64,000 bases of DNA, from contig PLCO01000015.1 of assembly GCA_003134815.1 (NCBI GenBank), positions 138,107-202,106 on the forward strand. The letters are read 5' to 3'. The position numbers were made by a program, and so were the translations under genes. Under the pieces are notes generated by a model. That model was not told the DNA's origin and did no database searches. It saw nothing but the letters and a program-made list of their open reading frames with translations. Source of the DNA: Acidobacteriaceae bacterium (GTDB lineage: Bacteria; Acidobacteriota; Terriglobia; Terriglobales; Acidobacteriaceae). Positions within the stretch are counted from its first letter, which is position 1. Each line of letters opens with the position of its first letter. This document shows positions 23,317 through 31,043 of the stretch, in pieces.

Positions 23317-24876
23317 TCATTTGGCTGCAGCGACGGCAAAAGATTGAGGCCCGCTTAGGAAGATTTGTCTGGCATCGCCGCGAAGCACGCGATAGAGGGT
23401 GAACTGGCGCTGGGTAGCGCCGCGCAGCTCAAACAGGAGCTCGCCGCGGTTGTCGGCCTCGGCGTCGACGGCATCCACAAGGCGCATGCGGGGCGTCAGG
23501 TCAAGATGCGCGGCATCGGTCACGTTCTTCATCAGAACAACAACGCCCCCATAGAGATCGGGCTGGCCAATCAGCGTCACAAATTTCTCCTGCGCTCCTG
23601 TCGCCATGGTGTGCGCGGACAGAACCATGGTCGCGCCGGACCCATACGCCAGCTCGAAGACGCGAAACTGCTCAACAAGAAGCGGAGCTGGCGGCATTGC
23701 AGCGGCGGGCTTGGCGCTCTTGTGCGCGGTTGCCGTTTTGCTCGTGGCCGTTTTGTTCCCCGCCGTCTTGCTCCCCGTCCGGCCCGGGATCGCAGGCGCC
23801 GCTTCCAGGCCGAGGGCGATGCGCGCCTGATCTTCCATTGCGGATTTCATTTTGTCTTCATCGTCAGGGTTGGCCCACGTGTAATTCCATGGATGCTCGG
23901 GCCGGTCGGTGGCATCGGAAACGGCAACGGTTTGGCGCATATCCGGCGGTAGGCCAAAGAGCGTGGGAAGAACGGGAACGCCATAGCTTCCGGGCTTTCC
24001 ATAGAAGAGATGCGGACGGTCGGGATCGGTGGCGTTGGTGATGCTGTCAACGTAGGCCTCGTCGCTGTCCTTTTTCTTCTTCTTCAGCTTTGGGCTGCCG
24101 GAGTCGCTACCTGTCGCTGAACTGTCGTCCGTCCGGCGCAGTACGGGACGATCTGGATCGGAAGGCGGCGCATTCGAATCGCCGCTCGAGCCTGAGTCTG
24201 AACCTGAGCCGGAGCCAGTCCCACCGGAGCCGGTCCCCGCTCCAGTCGTAGATGCGGTTGTCGAAGCGTCGCCGCCCTTGTGCATCGTGGGCCGATCTGG
24301 ATCGGGAGCCGGCCCGCCCGAGCTTGAGTCTGAACCGGAACCTGAACCAGAACCGGCGCTGCCGCCGCCACTCCCAGTCGAGTCGTCCGCATGATGTTTC
24401 CGGTGCAGAATCGGCACGTCGCTCTGCGCATCGTCCTCTTCGTCCACCTTGGCCACCTGCGTGGGGGCTGCTTTCGCTGCGGGCATGGGCAGCCACTTCC
24501 CATGGCCCACCCATTCGCCCTGCACCCGCGCTGAGGTGTCAATATCGAAGCGGCCTGCCGGTATGCCATCGTGCTGCAACTGATACTCGACGTCGCTTTC
24601 GAGCGCCAGCGGCTCGGGATGGGAGAGGTAGACGCTTGCGTCATTCAGATCCTGGCCGTCGTAAACGCAGATGGGAACAAGACGGCCATTCTTGGGGTGC
24701 GCCTCGTCGCCTGTCCACTCGAAGACCGCGACAGCGCGCAGATCGGGCGCGTTGGTCTCGGGTTTCGCGATCTGGCCGGGATATTGCGCGCGTGCCAAAG
24801 GCGCAAAGACGAACCCAGCAAAAACAAGCAGCGCCGCTGCCTTTATCCACAATCGACTTCGACCGCGCAATGACAC
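23317..24876 (-). CDS. Secreted low-complexity protein with DPDRP repeats, unknown function
   Basis: About 519 residues from a GTG at 24876, chosen because GAGGGA stands 9 bases ahead and because it gives a clean signal peptide (SRLWIKAAALLVFAGFVFAPLARAQ). After a folded region of about 120 residues (AVAVFEWTGDEAHPKNGRLVP) come Gly/Ser/Asp linkers that carry three DPDRP units (DPDRPTMHK, DPDRPVLRR, DPDRPHLFY) and one related VPILHRKHH unit. A Lys-rich patch, a second Lys/Thr/Ala-rich linker (TGSKTAGNKTATSKTATAHK), and a C-terminal folded domain (LLFELRGATQRQFTLYRVLRG) follow. The function is unknown. It is divergent from bcp, with overlap of the longer open frame onto the bcp start, which argues for the GTG start used here. 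Confidence 0.7.
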   Translation of the reverse strand: MSLRGRSRLWIKAAALLVFAGFVFAPLARAQYPGQIAKPETNAPDLRAVAVFEWTGDEAHPKNGRLVPICVYDGQDLNDASVYLSHPEPLALESDVEYQLQHDGIPAGRFDIDTSARVQGEWVGHGKWLPMPAAKAAPTQVAKVDEEDDAQSDVPILHRKHHADDSTGSGGGSAGSGSGSGSDSSSGGPAPDPDRPTMHKGGDASTTASTTGAGTGSGGTGSGSGSDSGSSGDSNAPPSDPDRPVLRRTDDSSATGSDSGSPKLKKKKKDSDEAYVDSITNATDPDRPHLFYGKPGSYGVPVLPTLFGLPPDMRQTVAVSDATDRPEHPWNYTWANPDDEDKMKSAMEDQARIALGLEAAPAIPGRTGSKTAGNKTATSKTATAHKSAKPAAAMPPAPLLVEQFRVFELAYGSGATMVLSAHTMATGAQEKFVTLIGQPDLYGGVVVLMKNVTDAAHLDLTPRMRLVDAVDAEADNRGELLFELRGATQRQFTLYRVLRGDARQIFLSGPQSFAVAAAK

Positions 24877-24994
24877 GTTTGACTTCCCTCGACAATAATC
24901 AAAACTGGAATCGAATCTGGCGGCCGAATCGCATCTTGCGCCCGGCCCATCTCCCGCATTACGAGCCCGTCCATCTTTTGAAAGGATATGCCAC

Positions 24995-25474
24995 ATGAAG
25001 CTCAATGAGAAAGTTGCCGACTTTACCCTGCAAACGGACGAGGACAAAACCGTGAGTCTTTCTGACTTTGCCGGCAAGCCGGTGATCCTCTTCTTTTACC
25101 CCAAGGCCGATACACCAGGCTGCACCATTGAGGCCTGCGGCTTTCGCGATACGTTCAAAAAGCTGCTGGCGGCGGGCGCCGTGGTTCTGGGCATCAGCCG
25201 CGACACGCCGCGCGACCAGGCAAAATTCCGCGCGAAGTTCGACCTTCCTTACAATCTCCTTGCTGATGTAGACGAGAAAGTCTGCAAACAGTTTGATGTG
25301 CTGAAGGAAAAGAACATGTACGGCAAGACCGTCATCGGCATAGAGCGGACGACCTTCGTCATCGGCCCGGACCAGACGCCGCTGCACATTTATCCCAAAG
25401 TTGTGCCGCAGGGCCACGCCGAAGAGGTTCTGGCGCTGATTGAGGAATGGAACAAGACCCACAAGAAGGCGTAG
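24995..25474 (+). CDS. bcp: Thioredoxin-dependent peroxiredoxin (Bcp/PrxQ)
   Basis: A 159-residue peroxiredoxin of the BCP/PrxQ group. The peroxidatic Cys43 is in DTPGCTIEACGF and the resolving Cys48 lies five residues on, the mark of the atypical 2-Cys type. PVILFFYPKADTPG and the conserved GISRDTPRDQAKFRAKFDLPYNLLAD follow. It reduces hydrogen peroxide and alkyl hydroperoxides in the cytoplasm using thioredoxin. A GAAAGGA ribosome-binding site precedes the ATG. The next gene (3-methyladenine glycosylase) overlaps its end or follows directly, so they are probably co-transcribed. Confidence 0.93.
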   Translation: MKLNEKVADFTLQTDEDKTVSLSDFAGKPVILFFYPKADTPGCTIEACGFRDTFKKLLAAGAVVLGISRDTPRDQAKFRAKFDLPYNLLADVDEKVCKQFDVLKEKNMYGKTVIGIERTTFVIGPDQTPLHIYPKVVPQGHAEEVLALIEEWNKTHKKA

Positions 25475-26225
25475 CGGCGAAGTGCGACGGACGGGCATCG
25501 TGAGGCGCGACAGGACGGAGCATTTGCCGGGGCGGCTGTTGAAGCGCGCCTTCTTTGAAGCCCCTCCGGAGCGCGTCGCGCCGCGTCTGCTCGGCAAAAT
25601 TCTCGTTTGCAGGTCGAGCGTGGGCCTGACTGTCGGCCGCATCGTCGAGGTCGAAGCCTACCTGGGGCCCCACAACGCGACACCCGATCGAGCAGCGCAC
25701 TCACATCGCGGGCCAACGCCGCGGAACCAGGTACTTTTTGGCCCCCCGGGTTACGCGTATGTGTATTCGATCTATGGCCGCTACTTCTGCATGAATTTCT
25801 CCTGCGAGAAAGAAGGCCTCGGCGGCGGCGTGCTGCTGCGCGCGCTTGAGCCGGTTGCCGGCATCGAACAAATGGCCCGGCGTCGCGGCTTGCAGCCGGG
25901 CGCGCCTGCGCGCGACCTCACCGGCGGGCCCGGCCGGTTGTGCCAGGCCCTCGGACTGAATCGCGAAACCCACAACGGCCTCGATCTGCTCGATCCCGAT
26001 TCGCCCTTGCAAGTGCGCGACGACGGCTTTCGCGTCACGCGCGTTCTGGTCACGCGCCGCATCGGCATTCGCCACGCCGTGGAGCTGCCGCTGCGCTTTG
26101 CGTTGCCGGGAAACGAATGTGTCTCGGGGCCGAAAAAAATGGAGGCCAAATGGATCTCGCTGCGGCCCGGTGTCGCTGCGCCGGGTCGCTCCAGCCACGT
26201 CGCTCCAGATAGACTGTTACGGTAA
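25440..26225 (+). CDS. 3-methyladenine DNA glycosylase (AAG/MPG family)
   Basis: A base-excision repair enzyme that removes alkylated purines. Family blocks are LLKRAFFEAPPERVAPRLLGKIL, the Glu-containing GRIVEVEAYLGPHNATPDRAAHSHRG with the catalytic Glu, NQVLFGPPGYAYVYSIYGRYFCMNFSC, and LLRALEPVAGIEQMARRRG followed by LTGGPGRLCQALGL. The longest frame (261 residues from 25440) overlaps bcp by 35 bases; in-frame GTG codons at 25482 and 25500 would avoid the overlap and give about 247 or 241 residues, so the start is uncertain. The C-terminus has an extra 25 residues after the family core. Confidence 0.88.
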   Translation: MRNGTRPTRRRSGEVRRTGIVRRDRTEHLPGRLLKRAFFEAPPERVAPRLLGKILVCRSSVGLTVGRIVEVEAYLGPHNATPDRAAHSHRGPTPRNQVLFGPPGYAYVYSIYGRYFCMNFSCEKEGLGGGVLLRALEPVAGIEQMARRRGLQPGAPARDLTGGPGRLCQALGLNRETHNGLDLLDPDSPLQVRDDGFRVTRVLVTRRIGIRHAVELPLRFALPGNECVSGPKKMEAKWISLRPGVAAPGRSSHVAPDRLLR

Positions 26226-26280
26226 ACGAACCGGGCTTGCGAACAGGCCCCCAAAACACGTTTCGAGAGGAACCCTTCAC

Positions 26281-26877
26281 GTGAAGCTCACTTCCCTGCT
26301 CCCGCCCGCCGCCGCGGTCGTCCTCATGACTGCGGCCGTGCTTGCCTCGACCTCCGGAGTGCAAGCGACCCAAGACCAGCCGCCCGCAACCCCACCAGCC
26401 GCCCGCAACCCCACCGGCGCGGCCATGCAAGGCCCACGCCCAATGCGCAGCTATCCCGCGCCAACCAACCTCCAGGTGCTGCCCAAGGACCTGACCGGCC
26501 AGCAGGTGCACGAAATCATGGAGAGTTTCGCCGGCTCGCTTGGCGTGCACTGCGACTTTTGCCACGCCGCTGACCCGAATAACCTGATGCCCAACGGCAG
26601 GCCGCGGCTCAACTTCGCCGACGACTCGAAGGACGACAAGAAAGTCGCGCGCATCATGATCTCGATGACACAGCAGATCAACGCGGACTACATCAGCAAG
26701 ACGAAGGTGCTCGATCCGGACGCGATGGACATGAAAGTGACCTGCGGAACTTGCCATCGCGGCCACGAGATGCCCGAGGAATTCGTCATTCCGAAAGAGG
26801 GCGGGCCACCAGCGCCTGGAGGCCCACCGGCTGGTGCTCCTCCACCGGCAGCTGCACCACCGCCGCCAGCAAACTGA
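26281..26877 (+). CDS. Di-haem c-type cytochrome of the photosynthetic reaction-centre cytochrome family
   Basis: A 198-residue exported protein from a GTG at 26281 (GAGAGG site ahead) with a signal peptide. Two haem c sites are present, CDFCH at 91-95 and CGTCH at 155-159, with Met residues (Met80, Met127 or Met129) in helices ahead of each that could be sixth ligands. NLQVLPKDLTGQQVHEIMESFAGSLGVHC matches the reaction-centre cytochrome c subunit family, of which non-phototrophic Acidobacteriota carry shortened versions. It should carry electrons in the periplasm. The tail is a Pro/Gly/Ala run. No photosynthesis gene is near; it follows the DNA glycosylase by 55 bases. Confidence 0.85.
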   Translation: MKLTSLLPPAAAVVLMTAAVLASTSGVQATQDQPPATPPAARNPTGAAMQGPRPMRSYPAPTNLQVLPKDLTGQQVHEIMESFAGSLGVHCDFCHAADPNNLMPNGRPRLNFADDSKDDKKVARIMISMTQQINADYISKTKVLDPDAMDMKVTCGTCHRGHEMPEEFVIPKEGGPPAPGGPPAGAPPPAAAPPPPAN

Positions 26878-26904
26878 CCCCGCACTGGGGCTGCTTACCG
26901 GCTT

Positions 26905-26936
26905 CGCATAGCGAGCTCCGACTGACTCGCTATGCG
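26905..26936. terminator. Strong hairpin after the di-haem cytochrome gene
   Basis: CGCATAGCGAG (26905-26915) and CTCGCTATGCG (26926-26936) form a perfect 11-bp stem with a 10-base loop, 28 bases past the cytochrome stop. There is no T run, so it could be an mRNA-stabilising hairpin or a factor-assisted terminator rather than a classical one. Confidence 0.45.
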
Positions 26937-27050
26937 GTTGTTGGCGCGGATTTCGTCGGCGGAAGCGGAGGGCGGCTGGAATCTCAGACCACGTTTGGAC
27001 CTATGAGGAAATCGCGGGGCTGGCATAATCGCTCCGGGAGGGGGGTATTC

Positions 27051-27404
27051 ATGCGGTTGCGCCCAGTAAACGTTCTAGCGGGAGCCGGTTGCGTCGTAAC
27101 GGCGAGCACGCTTTTGCTTCCCCGCGTAACTGGATACGGGACAAGCCTCTATCAACTCGTCGTCCTCGGCGCGTGGTCATTATTGGCTCATCTGACATCA
27201 GAGACTTATGCCGATAGCCATCATCCGGCTCTGTGGACCATCGCCACGGCAATCAACCTAGCTCTCTTTCTCATTCCTGAAGCGGGGATATGGTTGGCCA
27301 GTCGCAAGCGCTTGCCAACCATATGTTCTGTCGCGACATGCCTCTGGTGCGGGTTTTATCTGCTTCTCCTATTTCGCCTGTTCCCGGCTACCGACGGCCC
27401 TTGA
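27051..27404 (+). CDS. Small membrane protein, unknown
   Basis: A 117-residue protein from ATG 27051, fixed by an exceptionally purine-rich GGGAGGGGGG site 5 bases ahead. Four hydrophobic segments can be seen, including VNVLAGAGCVVTASTLLLP, YQLVVLGAWSLLAHL, LWTIATAINLALFLIPEAGI and CSVATCLWCGFYLLLLFRLF. No family recognised. Codon use is more A+T-rich than in the flanking genes, which may signal foreign origin or low expression. It is alone between the cytochrome and L28 and is followed directly by a copy of the TTTCAAACTGA motif. Confidence 0.6.
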   Translation: MRLRPVNVLAGAGCVVTASTLLLPRVTGYGTSLYQLVVLGAWSLLAHLTSETYADSHHPALWTIATAINLALFLIPEAGIWLASRKRLPTICSVATCLWCGFYLLLLFRLFPATDGP

Positions 27405-27409
27405 TGAAA

Positions 27410-27429
27410 TTTCAAACTGAGACACTACC
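27410..27429. repeat. TTTCAAACTGA intergenic motif (second copy)
   Basis: TTTCAAACTGAGACACTACC, identical in 19 of 20 bases to 14311-14330. It begins 5 bases after the stop of the preceding membrane-protein gene. Confidence 0.55.
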
Positions 27430-27565
27430 GGACGGCGCGTGGCACTCAATAAAGGGCGCCGGTGCTGATATACTGAAGATTCGGCAAGCTGATGGTGCGC
27501 GCGATCGTGCGCGCCCAGGCCGCCTGAACGGCGCCCGAAATCATTAGAAGATCTGGAGTTGGACC

Positions 27566-27754
27566 ATGGCACAAACTTGCGATATCTGCGGCAAAGGGCC
27601 GCGCTTCGGCAATAACATCTCGCACGCGCACAACATCACGCGGCGGCGCTGGAACGTGAACCTGCAGGCTGTAAAGGCGGTGGTGAACGGCGCGTCGAAA
27701 AGGCTGCGCGTGTGCGCGGCCTGCATCAAGGCCGGAAAAGTCACGAAGGCGTAA
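27566..27754 (+). CDS. rpmB: 50S ribosomal protein L28
   Basis: A 62-residue protein with the full L28 pattern: CDICGKGPRFGNNISHAHNITRRRW, then RVCAACIKAGKV. Both CxxC pairs are kept (Cys5/Cys8 and Cys50/Cys53), so this is a zinc-binding (C+) L28. It is part of the large ribosomal subunit. A TATACT hexamer at 27469-27474 may be its -10 box, and an intrinsic terminator follows 70 bases past the stop, so it is transcribed alone. Confidence 0.97.
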   Translation: MAQTCDICGKGPRFGNNISHAHNITRRRWNVNLQAVKAVVNGASKRLRVCAACIKAGKVTKA

Positions 27755-27825
27755 GACCCTCCGCGTTTCCATCCTCTTCGCGCTTCTTATCGTTGCGCAT
27801 CTATCCGTTCATTGAGAGTTCAAAC

Positions 27826-27853
27826 AACCCCGTCCCGAAAGGACGGGGTTTTG
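27826..27853 (+). terminator. Intrinsic terminator of rpmB
   Basis: AACCCCGTCC (27826-27835) pairs with GGACGGGGTT (27841-27850) across a CGAAA loop, followed by TTG. The 10-bp stem ends in the A-T pairs that extend into a T-rich 3' end, and the reverse strand also reads as a hairpin with T residues, so it may act both ways. Confidence 0.8.
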
Positions 27854-27934
27854 TTGCGCGCGAAAGTACGGCGTGAGAACGGGGCCTGAAAACCGGACGT
27901 CGATTCGGAGCAAGCGCCCAGCAGGCTGGCCGGT

Positions 27935-28534
27935 CTATTCGCCTTCGCGGGTGAAACTCAGCGACGCGGAGTTGATGCAGTAGCGCAGGCCTGTGGGCCG
28001 GGGGCCATCCGGAAATACGTGGCCCAGGTGTCCGCCACAGCGGGCGCAGGTCACCTCAACGCGCCGCATGCCGTGGCTCTTATCCTCGTGCTCAACAACA
28101 GCCTTGGAGCCGGCTGGAATCATGAAGCTGGGCCAGCCGCAGCCCGAGTCGAACTTGGCGCCGCTCATAAAAAGCAGCGCGCCACATGCCGCGCAGTGGT
28201 AGTTGCCGGTTTCGTGATTCTCTGTGAGCAGGCCTGTGAAGGGGCGCTCAGTGCCCTTCTCGCGCAGCACCTGATACTGCTGCGGGGTCAGCAGGGTTCT
28301 CCACTCGGCGTCACTGCGGACGACTTTGGCTCCGGAATTGATTTCGGAATCGGTTTTAGAATCGTCTTCTGAACTGCTCAAACTGACCTCCTGCGCTTCA
28401 AGAACGGCGCATACCAGAACAACGCATGCCCAAAGAACGCATAGCTGACCGGTGCCTTGCCGCAAGGCGCCCTGCGAAACGATTCGTTGACATGCGGGGA
28501 GCCGATTGCCGAAGCGGGGGAAGCCGCACGGCAC
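27935..28534 (-). CDS. msrB: Peptide-methionine (R)-S-oxide reductase MsrB, probably exported
   Basis: A 199-residue protein whose last 130 residues are a complete MsrB domain: [24 protein letters not shown], the zinc cysteines CAAC and [12 protein letters not shown], and the catalytic Cys in [10 protein letters not shown]. It reduces methionine-R-sulfoxide in proteins using thioredoxin-like donors. The first 70 residues contain a hydrophobic stretch ([18 protein letters not shown]) that reads as a signal peptide or anchor, then an acidic Ser/Asp linker, so a periplasmic form is likely. The stretch before the hydrophobic core is long, and the true start may be inside it. It is downstream of ridA on the same strand. 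Confidence 0.9.
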   Translation of the reverse strand: MPCGFPRFGNRLPACQRIVSQGALRQGTGQLCVLWACVVLVCAVLEAQEVSLSSSEDDSKTDSEINSGAKVVRSDAEWRTLLTPQQYQVLREKGTERPFTGLLTENHETGNYHCAACGALLFMSGAKFDSGCGWPSFMIPAGSKAVVEHEDKSHGMRRVEVTCARCGGHLGHVFPDGPRPTGLRYCINSASLSFTREGE

Positions 28535-28596
28535 GGGGTCATGACCACAGCTTCATGATACAGAGGGCCGGCCATCGATAGCCGGTCTCGCGCCGC

Positions 28597-28986
28597 TCAC
28601 ACTTCCGCGACAACCTCGATCTCCACCAGTATGTCGCGCGGCAGGCGGGAGACCTCAACCGTAGTGCGCGCGGGAAGCGTGTCGCTGTCGGTGCCGAAGT
28701 ACGAAACGTACACCGCATTCATGGCCGCGAAATCGTTCATGTCCTTGAGAAAGACTGTGACCTTCACAGCCTGGCCCAGACTGCTGCCGCCAGCTTCAAG
28801 AACGGCTTTCAGGTTCTCAAGTGTTCGCGCAGTCTGTTCCTTGATTCCGCCGGGGACGACTTGACCGGTGACCGGGTCCAGACCACCCTGGCCAGCGGTA
28901 AAGATGAAGCTCCCTGCGCGCACGCCTTGCGCGTAAGGGCCGATCGCGGCCGGCGCGCCTTCTGTGGTGATATTCGAGCGACTCAT
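28597..28986 (-). CDS. ridA: RidA family enamine/imine deaminase
   Basis: A 129-residue protein of the YjgF/YER057c/UK114 group. [31 protein letters not shown], the [34 protein letters not shown] helix region, the key Arg in [15 protein letters not shown], and the C-terminal VEIEVVAEV are as expected for a trimeric, cytosolic RidA that hydrolyses reactive 2-aminoacrylate formed by PLP enzymes. It is 62 bases upstream of msrB on the same strand. Upstream of it lies a non-coding stretch with a hairpin and a copy of the 111-bp repeat. Confidence 0.93.
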   Translation of the reverse strand: MSRSNITTEGAPAAIGPYAQGVRAGSFIFTAGQGGLDPVTGQVVPGGIKEQTARTLENLKAVLEAGGSSLGQAVKVTVFLKDMNDFAAMNAVYVSYFGTDSDTLPARTTVEVSRLPRDILVEIEVVAEV

Positions 28987-29089
28987 AGGTCGATTTTATG
29001 ACGATGGGGGATGTGTAACTACGGAAAATTGTTTGCAGCATCCGCCGCGCACAGGATCCGCGCACGTCGCCGGGGGCGAAAAATGCGGA

Positions 29090-29116
29090 GGGGCAATTTC
29101 ACCAGGAAATTGCCCC
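29090..29116. terminator. Perfect hairpin between ridA and the 111-bp repeat
   Basis: GGGGCAATTTC (29090-29100) and GAAATTGCCCC (29106-29116) form an 11-bp stem with an ACCAG loop. No gene ends close to it on the plus strand, and no T run follows, so its role is open; it may be part of the neighbouring repeat. Confidence 0.4.
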
Positions 29117-29129
29117 TGTGTCCGCCTAC

Positions 29130-29240
29130 AGCAGAATCCGAGGAAATGTACCCCGGATGCACCTCATCTGAGTGGCTTTTTCAACAAGAAAAAGCCACCC
29201 TGTACGGTTCCAGAGAGGGCACTGTTACTCGGATTATGCT
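29130..29240. repeat. 111-bp inverted-repeat element, copy 1
   Basis: The element is bounded by AGCAGAATCCGAG and its near-perfect reverse complement CTCGGATTATGCT (12 of 13). In the middle, 29172-29198, GTGGCTTTTTC and GAAAAAGCCAC form an 11-bp hairpin with an AACAA loop. Copy 2 at 42772-42882 has the same length, ends and hairpin. Short open frames through it (reading SGFFNKKKPP or AFSTRKSHP) are by-products. Confidence 0.85.
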
Positions 29241-29279
29241 CTAAAGAAATCTCCCGCGGAATCCTGCGGAAGACGCTGC

Positions 29280-29723
29280 TTAGCCGTGGAATGCCGCCGT
29301 GATACCGCCGCCGATGGCCATAACCAGCAGCCAATAGGCCGCGTTGATGGCAAAAAGATTAGCGCGGCGATTCTCGAAAATGTGCTGCGTAAACATGGGA
29401 GGAGCAATAAAGCCAACCCAGCAGACGATGCCAAGCTGAGTCCCCCCGGTAAAGGTCACGACCCCCGCCCATTTCACAACGTGCGCAATCACAAAGGAGA
29501 GGAGAAAACACGCGACAAACGACGCAACCATTCCCAGGGCGCCGTTCTTCGGCTTGTTGGTATCGCTAAAGCCGGCCATAGTCATCCAGGACTTGCGGAA
29601 AACCAGGCCGTACCACAGGGCGCCAAGCAACCACTGGACAATGGCGGAGACGAAGACTACCGTCAGAAAGTGCGTGCTGGGCATCGCCGAGAACAGAATC
29701 GCGGAGCAGTTAAGAAAGTGCAT
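29280..29723 (-). CDS. DUF1761 family membrane protein
   Basis: A 147-residue protein from ATG 29723 (MHFLNC), chosen for the GGAGGG site 7 bases ahead; the longer frame upstream has no membrane-protein character. Four membrane segments are visible. The DUF1761 pattern includes SAIVQWLLGALWYGLVFRKSWMTMAGF at the first helix and FIAPPMFTQHIFENRRANLFAINAAYWLLVMAIGGGI at the last two. Function of the family is unknown. It stands alone, with the 111-bp repeat just beyond its 3' end. Confidence 0.8.
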   Translation of the reverse strand: MHFLNCSAILFSAMPSTHFLTVVFVSAIVQWLLGALWYGLVFRKSWMTMAGFSDTNKPKNGALGMVASFVACFLLSFVIAHVVKWAGVVTFTGGTQLGIVCWVGFIAPPMFTQHIFENRRANLFAINAAYWLLVMAIGGGITAAFHG

Positions 29724-29923
29724 TCGTGGACCCTCCACAACGGGATTGAGGTTTGGCTCCCACGCACAAAAGCCCCATGGAGCAAGGGCGTCCGCGCTGC
29801 CCGTTGTTCGGGAGCCGCCGCAATCACGATGCGGCATGTGAGGAAACGATGTCAAGGCAATTCAGGCGCAGGGCGCAGAAGTGGTAACTAACACAAATGA
29901 GCCATAGATAGGGGCCAGAGAGC

Positions 29924-30886
29924 TTATCGCCGCTTGAGCGCTTCAAGTTCATCCAGCGTGCGCGGCCAATCTCGCCCCAGCAGGCGCGAGAGGCTGCGGT
30001 CCGCAAGAACCTTTCCTCCGGTCTGGCAAGTGGCGCAATAGTTGGTCTCGTTGTCGGCGTAGCGGATGCGCTGAATCGGGCTGCCGCATCGCGGGCATGG
30101 CTGGCCAAAGCGGCCGTGAACGGCCATCTCCGGGCGAAATGCCGTTACGCCCTTAGGAAACTTTGCTTTGGCTTCGGCAACGAGCCGGTCCGCCCATACA
30201 GAAAGCGTTGAGCGCGTGGCGTCGAATAGGCGCTGCCACTCCTCGGGCGTTAGCTTGTGGGTGTGCGTGATCGGCGATAGTCGCGCGGCATGGAGAATCT
30301 CGTCGGAGTAGGCGTTACCCACGCCGCTGATCAGCCGCGGATCGGTCAGCGCGCGTTTCAGCGTGCGGTTCTCAAGGCTGAGAGCAGCGCAAAACGCGTC
30401 CAGATCCGAAGAAAAGATCTCGACTCCGCCCGGATCGATTTCGCGCAGATCCTGCTCGCCGCGCAGCAGATGGAGCGAAGCGCGGCGTTTTGAGCCGGCT
30501 TCAGTTAATGTGAGCGATCCCGAAGGAAAGTCAAGGGCCAGCAGTGCCTGGCGGCCAGAAAGTTTGGCCTGCGGCGGACGCCAGTGGAGACGTCCGGCAA
30601 TCATGAGATGGATGACCAGCCACAGCAATCCTGGGTTCCCGCGGACAGTTTTCGGTCCGTGGGGTGCCAGATCGTCGTCGGCTCCGCCTCCGCCTTCAAG
30701 GCCGATGGCGATGCGCTTTCCGATGCGGCGGATTTCGCGGACAGTGCGCCCTGCGACAGATTCGATAGGCGGGTCGGCAGTGCGCAAAACAAAAACGCTG
30801 TGCAACCGGACGCGCTCGAGAGTCTGCCCGAGGATTCGCGGCTCAAGCGCGGCAATGTACGCGGTGATGTCAGGTAGCTCCGGCAT
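29924..30886 (-). CDS. Fpg/Nei family DNA glycosylase
   Basis: A 320-residue protein from ATG 30886, needed so that the catalytic Pro2 follows Met1 (MPELPDITAY). Glu3 is present; residue 6 is Asp rather than the Glu of classical MutM, as in several Nei-like or divergent clades. The helix-two-turn-helix block reads RALTDPRLISGVGNAYSDEIL and the C-terminal zinc finger is CPRCGSPIQRIRYADNETNYCATCQ. It should remove oxidised bases and nick the strand by beta/delta elimination. A Gly/Asp-rich insertion (EGGGGADDDLAPHG) and the length above 300 set it apart from standard MutM. A tail of about 35 residues follows the zinc finger. Confidence 0.88.
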   Translation of the reverse strand: MPELPDITAYIAALEPRILGQTLERVRLHSVFVLRTADPPIESVAGRTVREIRRIGKRIAIGLEGGGGADDDLAPHGPKTVRGNPGLLWLVIHLMIAGRLHWRPPQAKLSGRQALLALDFPSGSLTLTEAGSKRRASLHLLRGEQDLREIDPGGVEIFSSDLDAFCAALSLENRTLKRALTDPRLISGVGNAYSDEILHAARLSPITHTHKLTPEEWQRLFDATRSTLSVWADRLVAEAKAKFPKGVTAFRPEMAVHGRFGQPCPRCGSPIQRIRYADNETNYCATCQTGGKVLADRSLSRLLGRDWPRTLDELEALKRR

Positions 30887-31043
30887 TGGTACAAGAGTGC
30901 AGTGCAGACGGGGTGGTGCGCAATGGAGAATCGCATTGAACAGACGAACCCAGATCCCCGGGGGATTATGTGCGGCAATCAACCTGGGCTATGCTGGCTT
31001 CGACTGGAAAAGCAAAGAGTGCCGGCCTGTGAATGGGGGATAG

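Noticed and set aside
27069..27252. Possible gene antisense to the membrane protein at 27051
   Set aside because: No ribosome-binding site or family pattern, while the plus-strand gene has a very strong site and membrane helices.
28964..29302. Open frames on the plus strand between ridA and the DUF1761 gene
   Set aside because: They also translate the 111-bp repeat and the neighbouring hairpin; no family-like sequence.
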